From a virus: 49,496 nucleotides of DNA. The notes beneath the pieces were generated by a model. It searched no databases and was not told where the DNA came from. It was given only the letters and a program-made list of their open reading frames with translations. Position numbers and translations under genes: made by a program. Positions 24,364-33,485 of this stretch are shown here, one piece after another (within the stretch, counting starts at the first letter, position 1; each line of letters opens with the position of its first letter). The stretch covers positions 1-49,496 of the IMG/VR virus record IMGVR_UViG_3300031576_000070. One strand, written 5' to 3'.

Positions 24364-24903
24364 TTACTTGTACCATAGGTTCACGATGTGCTCATTGGCC
24401 GAAACGTTGCCGGTCGTTCCCGCGGCAACCGTGGTTATCGCGTAAGCAATCCCAGAAGCGAAGTTCAGCCCGCCAGGAATCGAAAACGGCGTCACTGTCC
24501 CAGCGGCCAAACCGGGGATCGCAATGGTCGCCTTGAGCAATGAACTGTCCGCAGCCAGGACCGGCGCCGTAGCCTTGTCGAACAGGTGCAAATAGCGAAC
24601 CGCCGCGTTGACGCTCGAAACGATTCCGCCGTACAGCTTCAATGCCCCCGCCGCGACTAAGGTGAGATTGTCGGATGCAGCACTGACCGCGCGATGCGTC
24701 GTAAATGCGATGGCAGGCTGAAGAGCAAGAACCGCTGCGTCCGTCACCGGAAGCGGAGTCACCGCCGCGACTTCCGTCGCGACGCCGTCACCGCCCCAGA
24801 TCAATTTGACGCGCTGATATTGCTTGTTCCCGACGCTGTCGGAAGCAATTGTCTCGATTCCGCCAGACGTGGAAACGCTGACATCGTCACTCAGTCCAGG
24901 CAT
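24364..24903 (-). CDS. Small structural protein, 179 aa
   Basis: The opening (QRVKLIWGGDGVATEVAAVTPLPVTDAAV) matches a recurrent element of phage structural proteins, with VKLvwG..G.a..V...tPLPV. The rest is Ala/Thr-rich beta (LKLYGGIVSSVNAAVRYLHLFDKATAPV). It is a likely head or tail surface component encoded between the capsid and adaptor genes. Confidence 0.6.
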   Translation of the reverse strand: MPGLSDDVSVSTSGGIETIASDSVGNKQYQRVKLIWGGDGVATEVAAVTPLPVTDAAVLALQPAIAFTTHRAVSAASDNLTLVAAGALKLYGGIVSSVNAAVRYLHLFDKATAPVLAADSSLLKATIAIPGLAAGTVTPFSIPGGLNFASGIAYAITTVAAGTTGNVSANEHIVNLWYK

Positions 24904-24904
24904 A

Positions 24905-25234
24905 CTACGCAGCTCCCGCCGTCACGCCCTCTTTCGAGGCCCGGCCTTCTTTGGCTTGAAAATCGGCCCGGCGGGGCGATTGAGCGTCTTCACGAGACAC
25001 GCCCACGCCGGATCGGCTGTTTTCCAACTCGGCCTGCCGCCGCTCCAAATCCGCCAGGAAGCAGATGATCGGCCAGTCGTTATAAGGAATGTCCTCCGCG
25101 CCCTGGAAGTGTCCGAACTTCCGATACATCTCCACGCACTTGTCGTAGTAGGCTACGTAGTGCTTGGGAATGCTCTTAGGGTCTGCGCCATCCCCCAACG
25201 CCTTGACGAACAAGCCTTTCACGCCGTCGAACAT
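24905..25234 (-). CDS. Hypothetical protein, 109 aa
   Basis: A mostly helical, charged protein (YVAYYDKCVEMYRKFGHFQGAED, FLADLERRQAELENSRS) with a basic C-terminal tail. Unlike its beta-rich neighbours it looks like a soluble helical factor. It starts two bases after the stop of 25236-26030 in transcription order. No family is recognised. Confidence 0.55.
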   Translation of the reverse strand: MFDGVKGLFVKALGDGADPKSIPKHYVAYYDKCVEMYRKFGHFQGAEDIPYNDWPIICFLADLERRQAELENSRSGVGVSREDAQSPRRADFQAKEGRASKEGVTAGAA

Positions 25235-25235
25235 G

Positions 25236-26030
25236 TTACGAATGGCCTCGAAACTGCAACGCCTTAATCCAACTGATCGTGGTCAATCCGCCGGATGCAG
25301 CCACAGCGGTCTGACCAAACAGCGGTCCCATCGCGGCATCGTCGGGGAAATTCGTCGCCGTCACGGCCACGCTGTCCGCCGCTTCCACCGCATTGACGTA
25401 GAAACGGAATACGCCGTTCTTCAACGTCATTCCGACCTTGAGAAAGGTATTGGCGACCAACGTCGTCACGCCGTTTTTCAAGATGGTATGAGTCGCCGCC
25501 GCATCGTTGTGCACGGTGTTGAGTTCATCCCCATCCGTCGCATCCCTATGGAAACCGACGAACTTTTCCGTGGCCAGGTCGCCGGCCGTGACCGTGATGG
25601 GAACTGCGGCGCCCAACGTCATCGTGTCGCCCAATCCGATGAAGAAGTCATTCAAAGTATTCGCAATTCCGGCAAACTTTAAGCGGGCCTCGAAAGCGAA
25701 ATCTCCGGCGGTCGCGCCAAGGATGAACGGCAATCCCGCCTGAGCGTGCAGATAGTCGTTATCCGCGGACTCGGTAGATAGCGTCAGCCCTTCGCCCTGA
25801 GTGAGCGATTGACCGAAAATTCCGTTCGTCGCTATGCCGACTGCCTTCCACACCCCGGTCCAAGCGACTTCGGTGGACGATGGAACGCCTGTGCGAAATT
25901 TCGTCATGTCCTCGAAGAAACCGGACGCCAATCCGTTGCGTTCATGGGCGTCCAACGTATCGAAGAGTAAGGCACTCGGCGCATATCCCGTGTCCGGGCC
26001 GGAGATCCCCCGATAAGAGCTATATTGCAT
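25236..26030 (-). CDS. Capsid-associated lectin-fold-like protein
   Basis: The 264-aa protein has segments typical of concanavalin-like jelly rolls: GDFAFEARLKFAGIANTLNDFFIGLGDT, EKFVGFHRDATDGDELN, VANTFLKVGMTLKNGVFRFYVNAVEAA. It follows the major capsid gene directly (12 bases), as head-decoration proteins do. The fold is a good guess; binding partner unknown. Confidence 0.6.
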   Translation of the reverse strand: MQYSSYRGISGPDTGYAPSALLFDTLDAHERNGLASGFFEDMTKFRTGVPSSTEVAWTGVWKAVGIATNGIFGQSLTQGEGLTLSTESADNDYLHAQAGLPFILGATAGDFAFEARLKFAGIANTLNDFFIGLGDTMTLGAAVPITVTAGDLATEKFVGFHRDATDGDELNTVHNDAAATHTILKNGVTTLVANTFLKVGMTLKNGVFRFYVNAVEAADSVAVTATNFPDDAAMGPLFGQTAVAASGGLTTISWIKALQFRGHS

Positions 26031-26042
26031 CGTTTTTCTCCT

Positions 26043-27167
26043 CTAAAGGGTCGCCACCCAGTTCTCGCGGGGCGAGCAACAGACCGTCTGCGTTTCCAGA
26101 TACCTTGCGTGCGTCACGTCCATCGGAGCAGATCGGTCCGGCTGGAACAGCGCGTCTTTCAAATTGAAGCCGCCGGAAGTCGCCATGTACCACGTATTCC
26201 AATTCAGCCCGAAGATCGGCGAACGATTGAGAGCGCCGTACATAAGAACGTCATCGAGCTGTGGAACGTAGTACATCGGAATTCGGAACACGGAGTTCTC
26301 CGCGAACCGGGACATCAGATCGCTGGTGTTTTGGTCGTTCTGCTGGCGAGCCATCTTGGCCCGCGCCACGACGTTGGAGATTCCGGTATACATCGCCTTG
26401 TCCGGCGGACCCTGAATCTTGTCGGGATGCTGCACCGGAGCGTCGAATTCCGTCTTCAAAACCGCAATGGCAATTTTGTCAATCAGCGCGTCGTTGAACG
26501 CGCTATACTGGAAGTTGTAATTTCCCCACATCGGATACGTGACGCGGCTCAGTCCGCCCGGCCCCGCGGTGTAGCTCGCGTGGTTGTTATTCAAAAAGCC
26601 GCCATCGCCGGAAAATGGCGCCGCATACGCAGGAGCGCCGTCGCCTTCCGGCTGACAAAAAATCCAATACCGAAGCGGGAACGCCGTTTGTTCGTCAGAG
26701 AACGTAGGCGGCACACCCCAACCCCACGTTTCAAACGAGTCCGCCCAGTCTTGATCGTCGCCGATCTTCCGAGCGGTCATCAAGTCCGTCAGTTCCTCCG
26801 GCCCTTTGCACGCCTCGGTCTCGCGCATGTTGATGGACCAGTGCGTACGGCACATACGCCGCGGGAGCCGCACTTGCTTCTGATAGTCCTGACGGACGAT
26901 ATTGATCGGCGTGGTTTCGCGGACCCACGAGAACGTGCTCCCCTTGGCTACCTGAACGTTGAACACGTATTCCGTACCGCCCGTGTCGCTGACGTGGTTC
27001 GGCATCCCGAATTTGAGCTTGTTTTTTTCGGCGTACTGCGCTCTACCCCGCATGGAAGGGAAGAACGTGTACTGCGTCTTCGTGTTGCTGATATTGACAA
27101 ACGTCTTCCGGTTGTAGTTCGGAATCGCCTGTTGCAGTAACCCCTCGTGGCTTTCCCACGTTGCCAT
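26043..27167 (-). CDS. Major capsid protein
   Basis: The 374-aa protein lies directly downstream of the scaffold gene. It begins with a helical N-arm (LQQAIPNYNRKTFVNIS), then a segment with aromatic strands (YVFNVQVAKGSTFSWVRETTPIN, VRLPRRMCRTHWSINMRE), a long spine-like region and a C-terminal end with FGLNWNTWYMATSGGFNLKD. Length and position match the HK97-fold coat proteins of tailed phages. The ribosome site on the minus strand (AGGAGTGAAAC before ATG) is strong, consistent with high expression. Confidence 0.8.
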   Translation of the reverse strand: MATWESHEGLLQQAIPNYNRKTFVNISNTKTQYTFFPSMRGRAQYAEKNKLKFGMPNHVSDTGGTEYVFNVQVAKGSTFSWVRETTPINIVRQDYQKQVRLPRRMCRTHWSINMRETEACKGPEELTDLMTARKIGDDQDWADSFETWGWGVPPTFSDEQTAFPLRYWIFCQPEGDGAPAYAAPFSGDGGFLNNNHASYTAGPGGLSRVTYPMWGNYNFQYSAFNDALIDKIAIAVLKTEFDAPVQHPDKIQGPPDKAMYTGISNVVARAKMARQQNDQNTSDLMSRFAENSVFRIPMYYVPQLDDVLMYGALNRSPIFGLNWNTWYMATSGGFNLKDALFQPDRSAPMDVTHARYLETQTVCCSPRENWVATL

Positions 27168-27176
27168 GTTTCACTC

Positions 27177-28154
27177 CTACAGGAATGGATTTCTTCCACC
27201 ACTGGCCGCCCATGCCTGTTTCATGGCCGCCAATCGCGCTTCATAATCGCCCGCCGGGTCTTCGGCGGGAGACGTGGAAGCGCCGGAAATCGAAGACCGG
27301 GGCACGCCGCGCGGCGCAACACCCGGCAGGGACTTGATTCCATTGCCTTGTCCGTTGCCTTTTCCTTTCCCGCCGATCGCTTGGTATGCGAGCCACCCGT
27401 CGCGGGTGGCTCGCTCATAGTCGATCAAATGGGCCGGAACGCCCTGAATGGTCGCGTTGGCGTGAATCATCGTAGCCACCTTGGACCATTCCGCGGACTC
27501 CGCGCTTCCTGGACGAATCATGGCCTGCGAAGGTAAACCAACCGTCTCAACGAGGCCGGGGACGGATTCCACGATCCGATCCCAAAACGCGGCCTGTTGC
27601 TGTTTGGTCGTTTCTCTCGTACTGGCCGCGCTTTGCGAAGCAAAGTTGGCCAATTGATCTATCTTGGAGTCCTTCTCGGCCAGACTCTTCTCAAACACCG
27701 CCCGCATCTGATTGAATTGGGCCACAATTTCCTTCAGCGGCGCCGCCGTCGCCGGGTCGATATCTTCCGACAAATTCAAGGCGAACTCGGGAAAGGCGGA
27801 CGCGGGCGGGGGCAGTACGTTCTGTGGAGCCTGAGCAGGCGGTTGCTCTCGCGGCTCGTTCTGCCTCGGCATCGACGCCATACGGCCAATAACCGCCTCA
27901 TACAACAGGCCACCGTCGGCAAACGAGTTAATCTGATCGTCGGTGTAGTAGACGGTCTTCGCCAACTCGACCAACTGCGGAGAAAACTTTGTGGGTGGCG
28001 GCGGAGGAGGCCCTTCGCTCGGCGAGGGAACAAATCGGCCGCTGTCGTCGCGGGGGCGGACGGCGGACGATTCCGAGGCCGCTTGAGTCGTAACAGGTGG
28101 GGCTTCCCCCACGGGAATCGCGGTGAACGGGGTCTCCAAGACTGCTTGTTCCAT
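27177..28154 (-). CDS. Head scaffolding protein
   Basis: The 325-aa protein has the composition of a scaffold: a disordered N-terminal half (SEGPPPPPPTKFSP, EPREQPPAQAPQNVLPPP), a central helical part (LKEIVAQFNQMRAVFEKSLAEKDSKIDQLANFASQ) and a Gly-rich C-terminal region (GGKGKGNGQGNG). It precedes the capsid gene, the standard order. It has the best ribosome site of the operon (AAGGAG, 6 bases from ATG), immediately behind an intrinsic terminator hairpin. Confidence 0.8.
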   Translation of the reverse strand: MEQAVLETPFTAIPVGEAPPVTTQAASESSAVRPRDDSGRFVPSPSEGPPPPPPTKFSPQLVELAKTVYYTDDQINSFADGGLLYEAVIGRMASMPRQNEPREQPPAQAPQNVLPPPASAFPEFALNLSEDIDPATAAPLKEIVAQFNQMRAVFEKSLAEKDSKIDQLANFASQSAASTRETTKQQQAAFWDRIVESVPGLVETVGLPSQAMIRPGSAESAEWSKVATMIHANATIQGVPAHLIDYERATRDGWLAYQAIGGKGKGNGQGNGIKSLPGVAPRGVPRSSISGASTSPAEDPAGDYEARLAAMKQAWAASGGRNPFL

Positions 28155-28166
28155 TCGATGCTCCTT

Positions 28167-28204
28167 AAAAAAAAGGGGGCCGTCGGATTACTCCAACGAC
28201 CCCC
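28167..28204 (-). terminator. Intrinsic terminator just upstream of the scaffold gene
   Basis: On the minus strand GGGGGTCGTTGGA (28204-28192) pairs over 13 bp (two G-U) with TCCGACGGCCCCC (28187-28175), with loop GTAA and an eight-T run (28174-28167). The scaffold ribosome site AAGGAG follows at once. No promoter fits between, so read-through or regulation is expected. Confidence 0.8.
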
Positions 28205-28293
28205 TGTAAAGGCCGCGACGAACAGGCGTCTTGCGGTTGCAACCGCTGTGCCTCGTCACGGGACCGCCGATTTCTCGACGGCCCCCTTTTTTT
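28168..28293 (-). promoter_or_regulatory. Attenuator-like leader with competing hairpins before scaffold/capsid
   Basis: An 18-bp perfect inverted repeat joins 28276-28293 with 28168-28185. In minus-strand RNA the first arm can (a) fold locally with the CGG/CCC segment after it (28260-28286), (b) pair with the terminator's 3' arm and U-tract and so dissolve the terminator, or (c) leave the terminator to form. Between the arms is a perfect palindrome GCGGTTGCAACCGC (28233-28246). This is the topology of a transcription attenuator. Confidence 0.6.
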
Positions 28294-28294
28294 C

Positions 28295-28372
28295 CTACTC
28301 TTCAATCATGCGTTTCGGCGCCTCGTTGTCAAGCGCTCGTACTTCGTCCTTGTCGAGTATCTGATAATTCAT
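28295..28372 (-). CDS. Possible 25-aa leader peptide
   Basis: ATG at 28372 opens MNYQILDKDEVRALDNEA and six more residues, ending with TAG at 28295, one base before the first arm of the attenuator-like structure. The codons resemble the phage's genes and the product is acidic. No ribosome site is convincing, so coding is uncertain, but the spacing suits a leader peptide that couples translation to RNA folding. Confidence 0.35.
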   Translation of the reverse strand: MNYQILDKDEVRALDNEAPKRMIEE

Positions 28373-28409
28373 GCCGTACACGCGAACCGCGAAACTGGGT
28401 ACTGAAAGA

Positions 28410-28535
28410 TCAACCCTTCGTCCACCTCCGTATTAACTCCTCGATAATTCCACGAAGACAAAAAAGAGCGAAGATCGCAAGGATTGGCCAAGACGAAGAT
28501 AGAAACTCGGAGTAGCGGTCGAGTAGCAAAGTCAT
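28410..28535 (-). CDS. Small single-span membrane protein (41 aa)
   Basis: ATG at 28535 overlaps the stop of the 311-aa gene (ATGA). The peptide MTLLLDRYSEFLSSSWPILA continues into IFALFCLRGIIEELIRRWTKG: one hydrophobic span with a positively charged end. It sits between the head genes and the scaffold leader. Function unknown; the location would suit a small membrane or capsid accessory protein. Confidence 0.6.
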   Translation of the reverse strand: MTLLLDRYSEFLSSSWPILAIFALFCLRGIIEELIRRWTKG

Positions 28536-29467
28536 CGTCGTACCATCCCGCCACGATAACTCGCCGGTCGGGCGCCCGGCACGGTCGGAATCCGCCTTTG
28601 CTGGTATCCGCCGCTACCCGGTCGCCGGGGATCGCGTGGGTTCAGGTACCATTCCATGCCGGGACCGGGCGGTTGCTCGGCGTTGAGGCTTTTCATCTTC
28701 TGGGCGTTCGCCGCGGCCTGACCTTCCGCCGTCTGAAACCGAATGCCGGGAAACAACTCCTGAGCCAACCCGTTGGTCTGCTGGCCAAGGCCGGGGAACA
28801 TCCTGGCCAACGCCTGCCACACCCCCGCGTCCCCGGAACGTGTCTCGCCCGGACGGCTTCCCGGATCGGCATTGTAAGCGTCTTGATTCACAAGCTGATG
28901 TGGGACATTAGGGTTGGCCGCGTACATTTGCCGCTGAAAATCCGAAAAATCTTGGTATTTGGCGGGGGTCGTCACCGGCTGTTGCATCCGATTACGCGCG
29001 GCAAGGATCAGCGGCATCAATCCGCGAAGTTGATCCGGCCCCATGACGGAAGCGAACCTGTCGATCTCTCGCGGGGTATACCAACCGGCGTTCGCAGCTC
29101 CGCGAGGGTTCGGAGTCCCCCTAGAAGAGTACGGCGCCACGGCCGTCAAAGCCGCCTGATCGTAGAATTGGGCCGTAGGACGATTTACGGGCGCTGGTGC
29201 GCGGAGCGAAGTGCCCGGCGCACTGTCGTAGGGCGAAAGCGGCGTCATGCCGCCTTCCGGGCCAAGGCCCGTCGTCCCCGCCGAGATTCCCTCGCCATAA
29301 GAGTTAAGCGGGTTCACGTAGCCCGGCGGCGACGGCCCGTTACGATTCGGCTGCACGGTGAAACGAAAGTCGTTCGGTTGCGCCCAACGCCGCTGCAACC
29401 CATTCAGCCAATCAAGACGATTGCCGCCGGTCAGTTGCCTGTAGAACCCGCGCCCATTCAATGCCAT
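28532..29467 (-). CDS. Pro/Gly-rich structural or assembly protein (311 aa)
   Basis: The start at 29467 is chosen for its strong ribosome site (AGGAGG, 6 bases away): MALNGRGFYRQLTGGNRLDW. The protein is rich in Pro, Gly, Arg and Gln, with long disordered stretches (SPPGYVNPLNSYGEG, PGETRSGDAG) and a helical middle (REIDRFASVMGPDQLRGLMPLILAARNRMQQ). No family is recognised. Position between portal and scaffold suggests a head-assembly role. Confidence 0.6.
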   Translation of the reverse strand: MALNGRGFYRQLTGGNRLDWLNGLQRRWAQPNDFRFTVQPNRNGPSPPGYVNPLNSYGEGISAGTTGLGPEGGMTPLSPYDSAPGTSLRAPAPVNRPTAQFYDQAALTAVAPYSSRGTPNPRGAANAGWYTPREIDRFASVMGPDQLRGLMPLILAARNRMQQPVTTPAKYQDFSDFQRQMYAANPNVPHQLVNQDAYNADPGSRPGETRSGDAGVWQALARMFPGLGQQTNGLAQELFPGIRFQTAEGQAAANAQKMKSLNAEQPPGPGMEWYLNPRDPRRPGSGGYQQRRIPTVPGARPASYRGGMVRR

Positions 29468-29477
29468 ACCGATCCTC

Positions 29478-29819
29478 CTATTTGTAGTCGAAGTGTCCCG
29501 GAGCAAATTCCCGGTAGCCCGCGTCGTGGTTCACATTATGGTGCGCCTTGGACCATTTCAGGTATTCAGATTTCGTCTTGAAGCACGCCCTGCCCTTTTC
29601 GTCATAGTCGATCGAAACGCCCATCGTCGCATCCAAACGCTTGGCCTTCGCAACCTGTTGCCGGGGCACCCCGCAACTGGTGCTCTGTAGCCAATAACCG
29701 CCACTGCCGGGCTTCGCGTTTCTCCGCTCCGGTCCCGAAACGACATTCCGCTCCCCGGTCACGTAATTGACCAGGGTGACCGTCTTGACCCCGTCGCGAT
29801 ACTCAATCTCGCGCACCAT
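29478..29819 (-). CDS. Conserved-type small protein next to portal
   Basis: The 113-aa protein opens MVREIEYRDGVKTVTLVNYVTGE and has a C-terminal half with MGVSIDYDEKGRACFKTKSEYLKW. This DYDEKGRA.F.s...y..w element recurs in short proteins encoded beside portal genes of short-tailed phages. Two cysteines (TSCGVP, RACFK) do not form a clear zinc site. Function unknown. Confidence 0.6.
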   Translation of the reverse strand: MVREIEYRDGVKTVTLVNYVTGERNVVSGPERRNAKPGSGGYWLQSTSCGVPRQQVAKAKRLDATMGVSIDYDEKGRACFKTKSEYLKWSKAHHNVNHDAGYREFAPGHFDYK

Positions 29820-29831
29820 GCCGTGAACTCC

Positions 29832-31559
29832 TCATGCGGCCATTGCTTCCTGCAGCGGTTGAGGCCGTCCGAACATGCGCATCAACTCCTGCATCTCCCC
29901 GGCGCCGCTGTTGCGGTCCTCGCGGACGTAATGCCCTTGCGGCTTCATCGCGTTCATGGGGGTTTCGCCCGGCCGCGCACCCATGAGCCGAGACAATTCC
30001 TCGGGATCCTGATTCAGGATCAGCGCGTCGTACAACTCCGGCAAATCCTTGTAGGCCGCAATCGTTACGGCAATAGCCTCCATGTCCAGACTTATTCCCT
30101 GGGCCGCCATCATCGGTGCATATTGATTGAGCAACTGCAAGGAACCCAGGAAATCCGCCAGCCGCCCGTCCGGTGTACGGGACCGGTAGCTGTAGGGTTC
30201 CACGTCGACCTCGAACGCCATGTCCTGAATCTGACGGCGTTTTTCGTAGGTCCAAGAGACGGGATACGACACGCCCGTCTTACCGATCGGCTTCCAAAGC
30301 TCCGCCTTCGTTTTGGGGTCGCGGATATTGAACCAAAAGGCGTCCTGGACGGCCTTTAGCACGAAAAGCCGCACAACCTCGCCCATGTCCTGCATGTTGG
30401 CAGCCGTCGCCTCGCCCAATAGCCGCTCCTGACCCAGCGTGTGCGCCGACGGCTGAAGGCCCAGTAATTGGTCCAAGCCGCCCGCCGCGTAACTGAAAAG
30501 CCGGCCAACCAACTCGGACATCGACACCGTATCCGGCGAAGCCCCGCCGACGTGCGTCCAGCGGGTCGGGCCGTTCTCCTGAAGAGCGCTCTGCAAGTCA
30601 GGCGACTCGAGGATTTGCTTCGCTTCCTCCTTTTGCGCCGCGGTGTACAGCAACACGCCCTTGGCGACCTGTTGCTGCCTCAACGCCTTCACCAACAGCA
30701 CGTTTCGGGCATTCGCCAGCCGATAGACGTTCGACATGGGCGACACGGGCCACGCATGGCCGGGCGGAGAACCATAGTGGAGCAATCGGATAAAACCATT
30801 CGGCGGACCGTTCCACACGTCCCCCATCAGCATCAACTCGGGCTGCTCGACCGGCCAAACGTACATGCGGTTGTCGGCACGGTCCAAAACCTGATACAAC
30901 TCGACGTAGTCGTACAACGAAGTCCGCATCCAGCCTTGAGCGGATTGCCAATTCGCCTTTTCGTCGTCCGGCTTAAAGTTCATGTAGGACGGACCGACCT
31001 TCGTCCGGGCCTGTGGGTCGTACAAGGGATGATCACGCACGTCAATCAATTTCTGAAGGATTTTCCGGCCAAGGTAGTCTGAATCATGCAGATTCCGGCA
31101 GTCCGCATCCCACACCAAATCGGGACAGGGTACGCTTTCCAAAACGAGTTTCTGACGCATCCCGCGTTCGGTGCCGACGTAGTCGGCGGTCATGCACAAC
31201 GCGCCGACTGAATACAGCGATTGATCCACGACTTCGCTGACCGTCCGGCCAAAGTCCGCCTCTTCGATCGTGCGGTTCAGGGCGATCACGGCGTCTTCGG
31301 CGAATGCCTTGTACTGGGGAACTCTCGTATTGGCCATCGCCCGCGGATTGCGCATGTACAGCCACCGAGACAGCGCACGGTGGGTCATCCAAAGCAAATT
31401 GAGCGGGGTTTCCGGGTCTTTGCCGATGGCGCGCGGATAGTACTGCCCCATCGCGGCGTCCACGAGCATCTGGTGAAGTTCCCGGTGCGGACGGGTACGC
31501 TCACGACTATGCCGCACACACTCCGTCAACCGCCGAAAATGTGGGTCCAGTACCGCCAA
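29832..31559 (-). CDS. Portal protein
   Basis: The 575-aa protein starts right after TerL in transcription order. It has the usual portal layout: an N-terminal wing region (QMLVDAAMGQYYPRAIGKDPETPLN, WMTHRALSRWLYMRNPRA), a beta-rich centre (VESVPCPDLVWDADCRNLHDSDYLG-type LESVPCPDLVWD), a helical clip/stem (MSNVYRLANARNVLLVKALRQQ) and a long C-terminal crown helix region. The dodecameric portal forms the DNA channel, packaging motor base and tail attachment. The call rests on length, position and pattern. Confidence 0.8.
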   Translation of the reverse strand: MAVLDPHFRRLTECVRHSRERTRPHRELHQMLVDAAMGQYYPRAIGKDPETPLNLLWMTHRALSRWLYMRNPRAMANTRVPQYKAFAEDAVIALNRTIEEADFGRTVSEVVDQSLYSVGALCMTADYVGTERGMRQKLVLESVPCPDLVWDADCRNLHDSDYLGRKILQKLIDVRDHPLYDPQARTKVGPSYMNFKPDDEKANWQSAQGWMRTSLYDYVELYQVLDRADNRMYVWPVEQPELMLMGDVWNGPPNGFIRLLHYGSPPGHAWPVSPMSNVYRLANARNVLLVKALRQQQVAKGVLLYTAAQKEEAKQILESPDLQSALQENGPTRWTHVGGASPDTVSMSELVGRLFSYAAGGLDQLLGLQPSAHTLGQERLLGEATAANMQDMGEVVRLFVLKAVQDAFWFNIRDPKTKAELWKPIGKTGVSYPVSWTYEKRRQIQDMAFEVDVEPYSYRSRTPDGRLADFLGSLQLLNQYAPMMAAQGISLDMEAIAVTIAAYKDLPELYDALILNQDPEELSRLMGARPGETPMNAMKPQGHYVREDRNSGAGEMQELMRMFGRPQPLQEAMAA

Positions 31560-31568
31560 CGTCTCACC

Positions 31569-33485
31569 TCAGATCAAAAGCTTATCCCGTGCCCGCTTGG
31601 ATTCCAAGAGCTTCAAGTGCGCGTAGCTTCCGAACGGCGGAATCTCCGCGTCGCGTTGCGGCCGATTGCGGCGGTTGGACAATTCCATGCAGGCCAATAC
31701 CGTCGCCATCGTCCGATCCCCGTGGTTCTCGCGTGCCCCGCTGGGGTCCACGACGCCCTTGCCGGACGAGTGGAACGGGGGGCCGCCGGTGGGATTGTGG
31801 TTGTAGTGACGCATTTCATTCACCGTGTCCACGCTCCGCTCCAAATACCGGCCTTCCCAGAGCATCGTTTCGTGCAAGCCCCACGGCCGACGCAATTCAT
31901 CCCTACTCCCGGCCTTGAGATACCCCGCCCGCACCGTCCCGTCACGGTTTGAACGATGATACACGTTGTCGTGCAATCCGTACTCCTCGGTCAAAAGACG
32001 GCCAAACTCATTGCCGCAACCGCCGGCGTCCCAGTTGAGCCAACCATGCTCATCCGTGCCGCAAAAAAAACGAGACGCGGCGACGAACAACTCGGCGAAC
32101 CGAGGGACGGGCATCCCGTGGGTCGCGTATTCGGCGACCTTGGCGCACTGCAACTCACTCACCACGACAATCGCAGAATTGCTCGCTCCGCGGCCTTCCG
32201 CGTCCACGCCACCGGCCGCAACGTCAACGCACAGGATGTAGCGGTCCTCGCGGACCGGACGGCCGGCGGCATCCCAACGCAGCCAGAACTTCCACCGGCC
32301 GCTCGCCTGCGGAATGAACCCCGTCACCCACGGACCCGTCGGACCCGTTCGATAATCCAACTCGCCGACATACGCCGGATCACGAACGGTGCCTTCTTTC
32401 GTCCCAACCCCCAACATGATGTCGAACAATTCCTTGGCGTAATAGGCGCCGGTCGCCTGGGACTCATCCGCCCAAATCTCATTGTTGATGTGTACGGGGT
32501 CGTATCCGACCCGCGCCATTTCCTTTTCCAGCCACGGAGACCAGCGGCCACGATCCCCCTTATCCGGGTCAACCGTCATGCCTTCGGTATGCGCCGGATT
32601 CATCCACCATTCGAGCCGAATTTGAGGGATCGGCGAACGGCCCAGCATCGCGTGGGCCGTGCTCGGACCGTTCGGACTACTCCACCAAATGTGACAGTCG
32701 CTCGATTGGCTCGAAGAACCGATGATCTCGTATCCGTGGTCCGTGTGGGCGTGTTCGTCAAACCCGATCCCGTAATATCGTCCGCCGCGGGCGAATTTCG
32801 GACTGGCGGAGGCCCCCTCGATCAACCCGCCCAGCTCCGGATTGACGATTCTCATGAACGTTCGCACCGGCTGCGTTCTGGGTACGTACCCTTCCGGCCA
32901 AAGCCAACTCGGCTGATTTAGGTGGATGAAATCCACCTTGGGGAGCAATTTGCTCCACTGGCCGCCAAGCCCGCCACCCTTGTCGGAGTCCCGCGTCGAC
33001 CCGTCGACCTCGTCCGCATTGCGGCTCCCAAGGCAGAACTGCAACATGGGCATGAAGTGCCATCCGTGCTCAAAGAGCACGATCACGAACCACGTGAACC
33101 CCATGTCTCGAGGCTTCAAGCCCCGGCAATCCGTCTGGCCGGAAAACCCCCACCACGGATGGCCCGGAATGGCCCGCTTGTCGTGCAGACACTTCCATAG
33201 GAGCGTCACACACTCGACTTGAAAATCATGCAAGAGAAAAGGAACCGGCTTCGGATCGCCCTTGGCCTGAAAAATGTACACGAACGTGGCGGTGTAGAAG
33301 AGTAAGTCCTCGCGGCACATCTTCTTGACCAGGGCACGATCACGAGCACTGGTCAGGCCGCGCATCTTGGACCGAAACAGACGGTTGGCTTCCGGCTCCA
33401 GCGGAACCTTCCCGGTCATGTAATGCGGAAAGTACGCAAGCTGTCGGCCCTCTAACGTGCTGTCGATGATTCCCCATCGCGACAA
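31569..33485 (-). CDS. terL: Terminase large subunit (packaging ATPase-nuclease)
   Basis: The 638-aa protein has an N-terminal ATPase: a Walker-A-like loop KPRDMGFT at residues 124-131, Walker B GIGFDEHA at 239-246, and DCHIWWSSPNG after it (coupling region). The nuclease domain begins YILCVDVAAGG with D421, continues LNWDAGGCG with D486 and ends GDRTMATVLA. The P-loop lacks the usual GK[ST]; such loops with a shifted basic residue occur in terminases (K/R upstream). It cuts concatemers and pumps DNA into proheads through the portal. Confidence 0.9.
   Translation of the reverse strand: MSRWGIIDSTLEGRQLAYFPHYMTGKVPLEPEANRLFRSKMRGLTSARDRALVKKMCREDLLFYTATFVYIFQAKGDPKPVPFLLHDFQVECVTLLWKCLHDKRAIPGHPWWGFSGQTDCRGLKPRDMGFTWFVIVLFEHGWHFMPMLQFCLGSRNADEVDGSTRDSDKGGGLGGQWSKLLPKVDFIHLNQPSWLWPEGYVPRTQPVRTFMRIVNPELGGLIEGASASPKFARGGRYYGIGFDEHAHTDHGYEIIGSSSQSSDCHIWWSSPNGPSTAHAMLGRSPIPQIRLEWWMNPAHTEGMTVDPDKGDRGRWSPWLEKEMARVGYDPVHINNEIWADESQATGAYYAKELFDIMLGVGTKEGTVRDPAYVGELDYRTGPTGPWVTGFIPQASGRWKFWLRWDAAGRPVREDRYILCVDVAAGGVDAEGRGASNSAIVVVSELQCAKVAEYATHGMPVPRFAELFVAASRFFCGTDEHGWLNWDAGGCGNEFGRLLTEEYGLHDNVYHRSNRDGTVRAGYLKAGSRDELRRPWGLHETMLWEGRYLERSVDTVNEMRHYNHNPTGGPPFHSSGKGVVDPSGARENHGDRTMATVLACMELSNRRNRPQRDAEIPPFGSYAHLKLLESKRARDKLLI

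Noticed and set aside
28369-28554. Minus-strand 61-aa ORF overlapping the small membrane protein
   Set aside because: The frame starting at 28535 is coupled by ATGA and encodes a clean transmembrane peptide; the 61-aa frame has no ribosome site and overlaps it completely.
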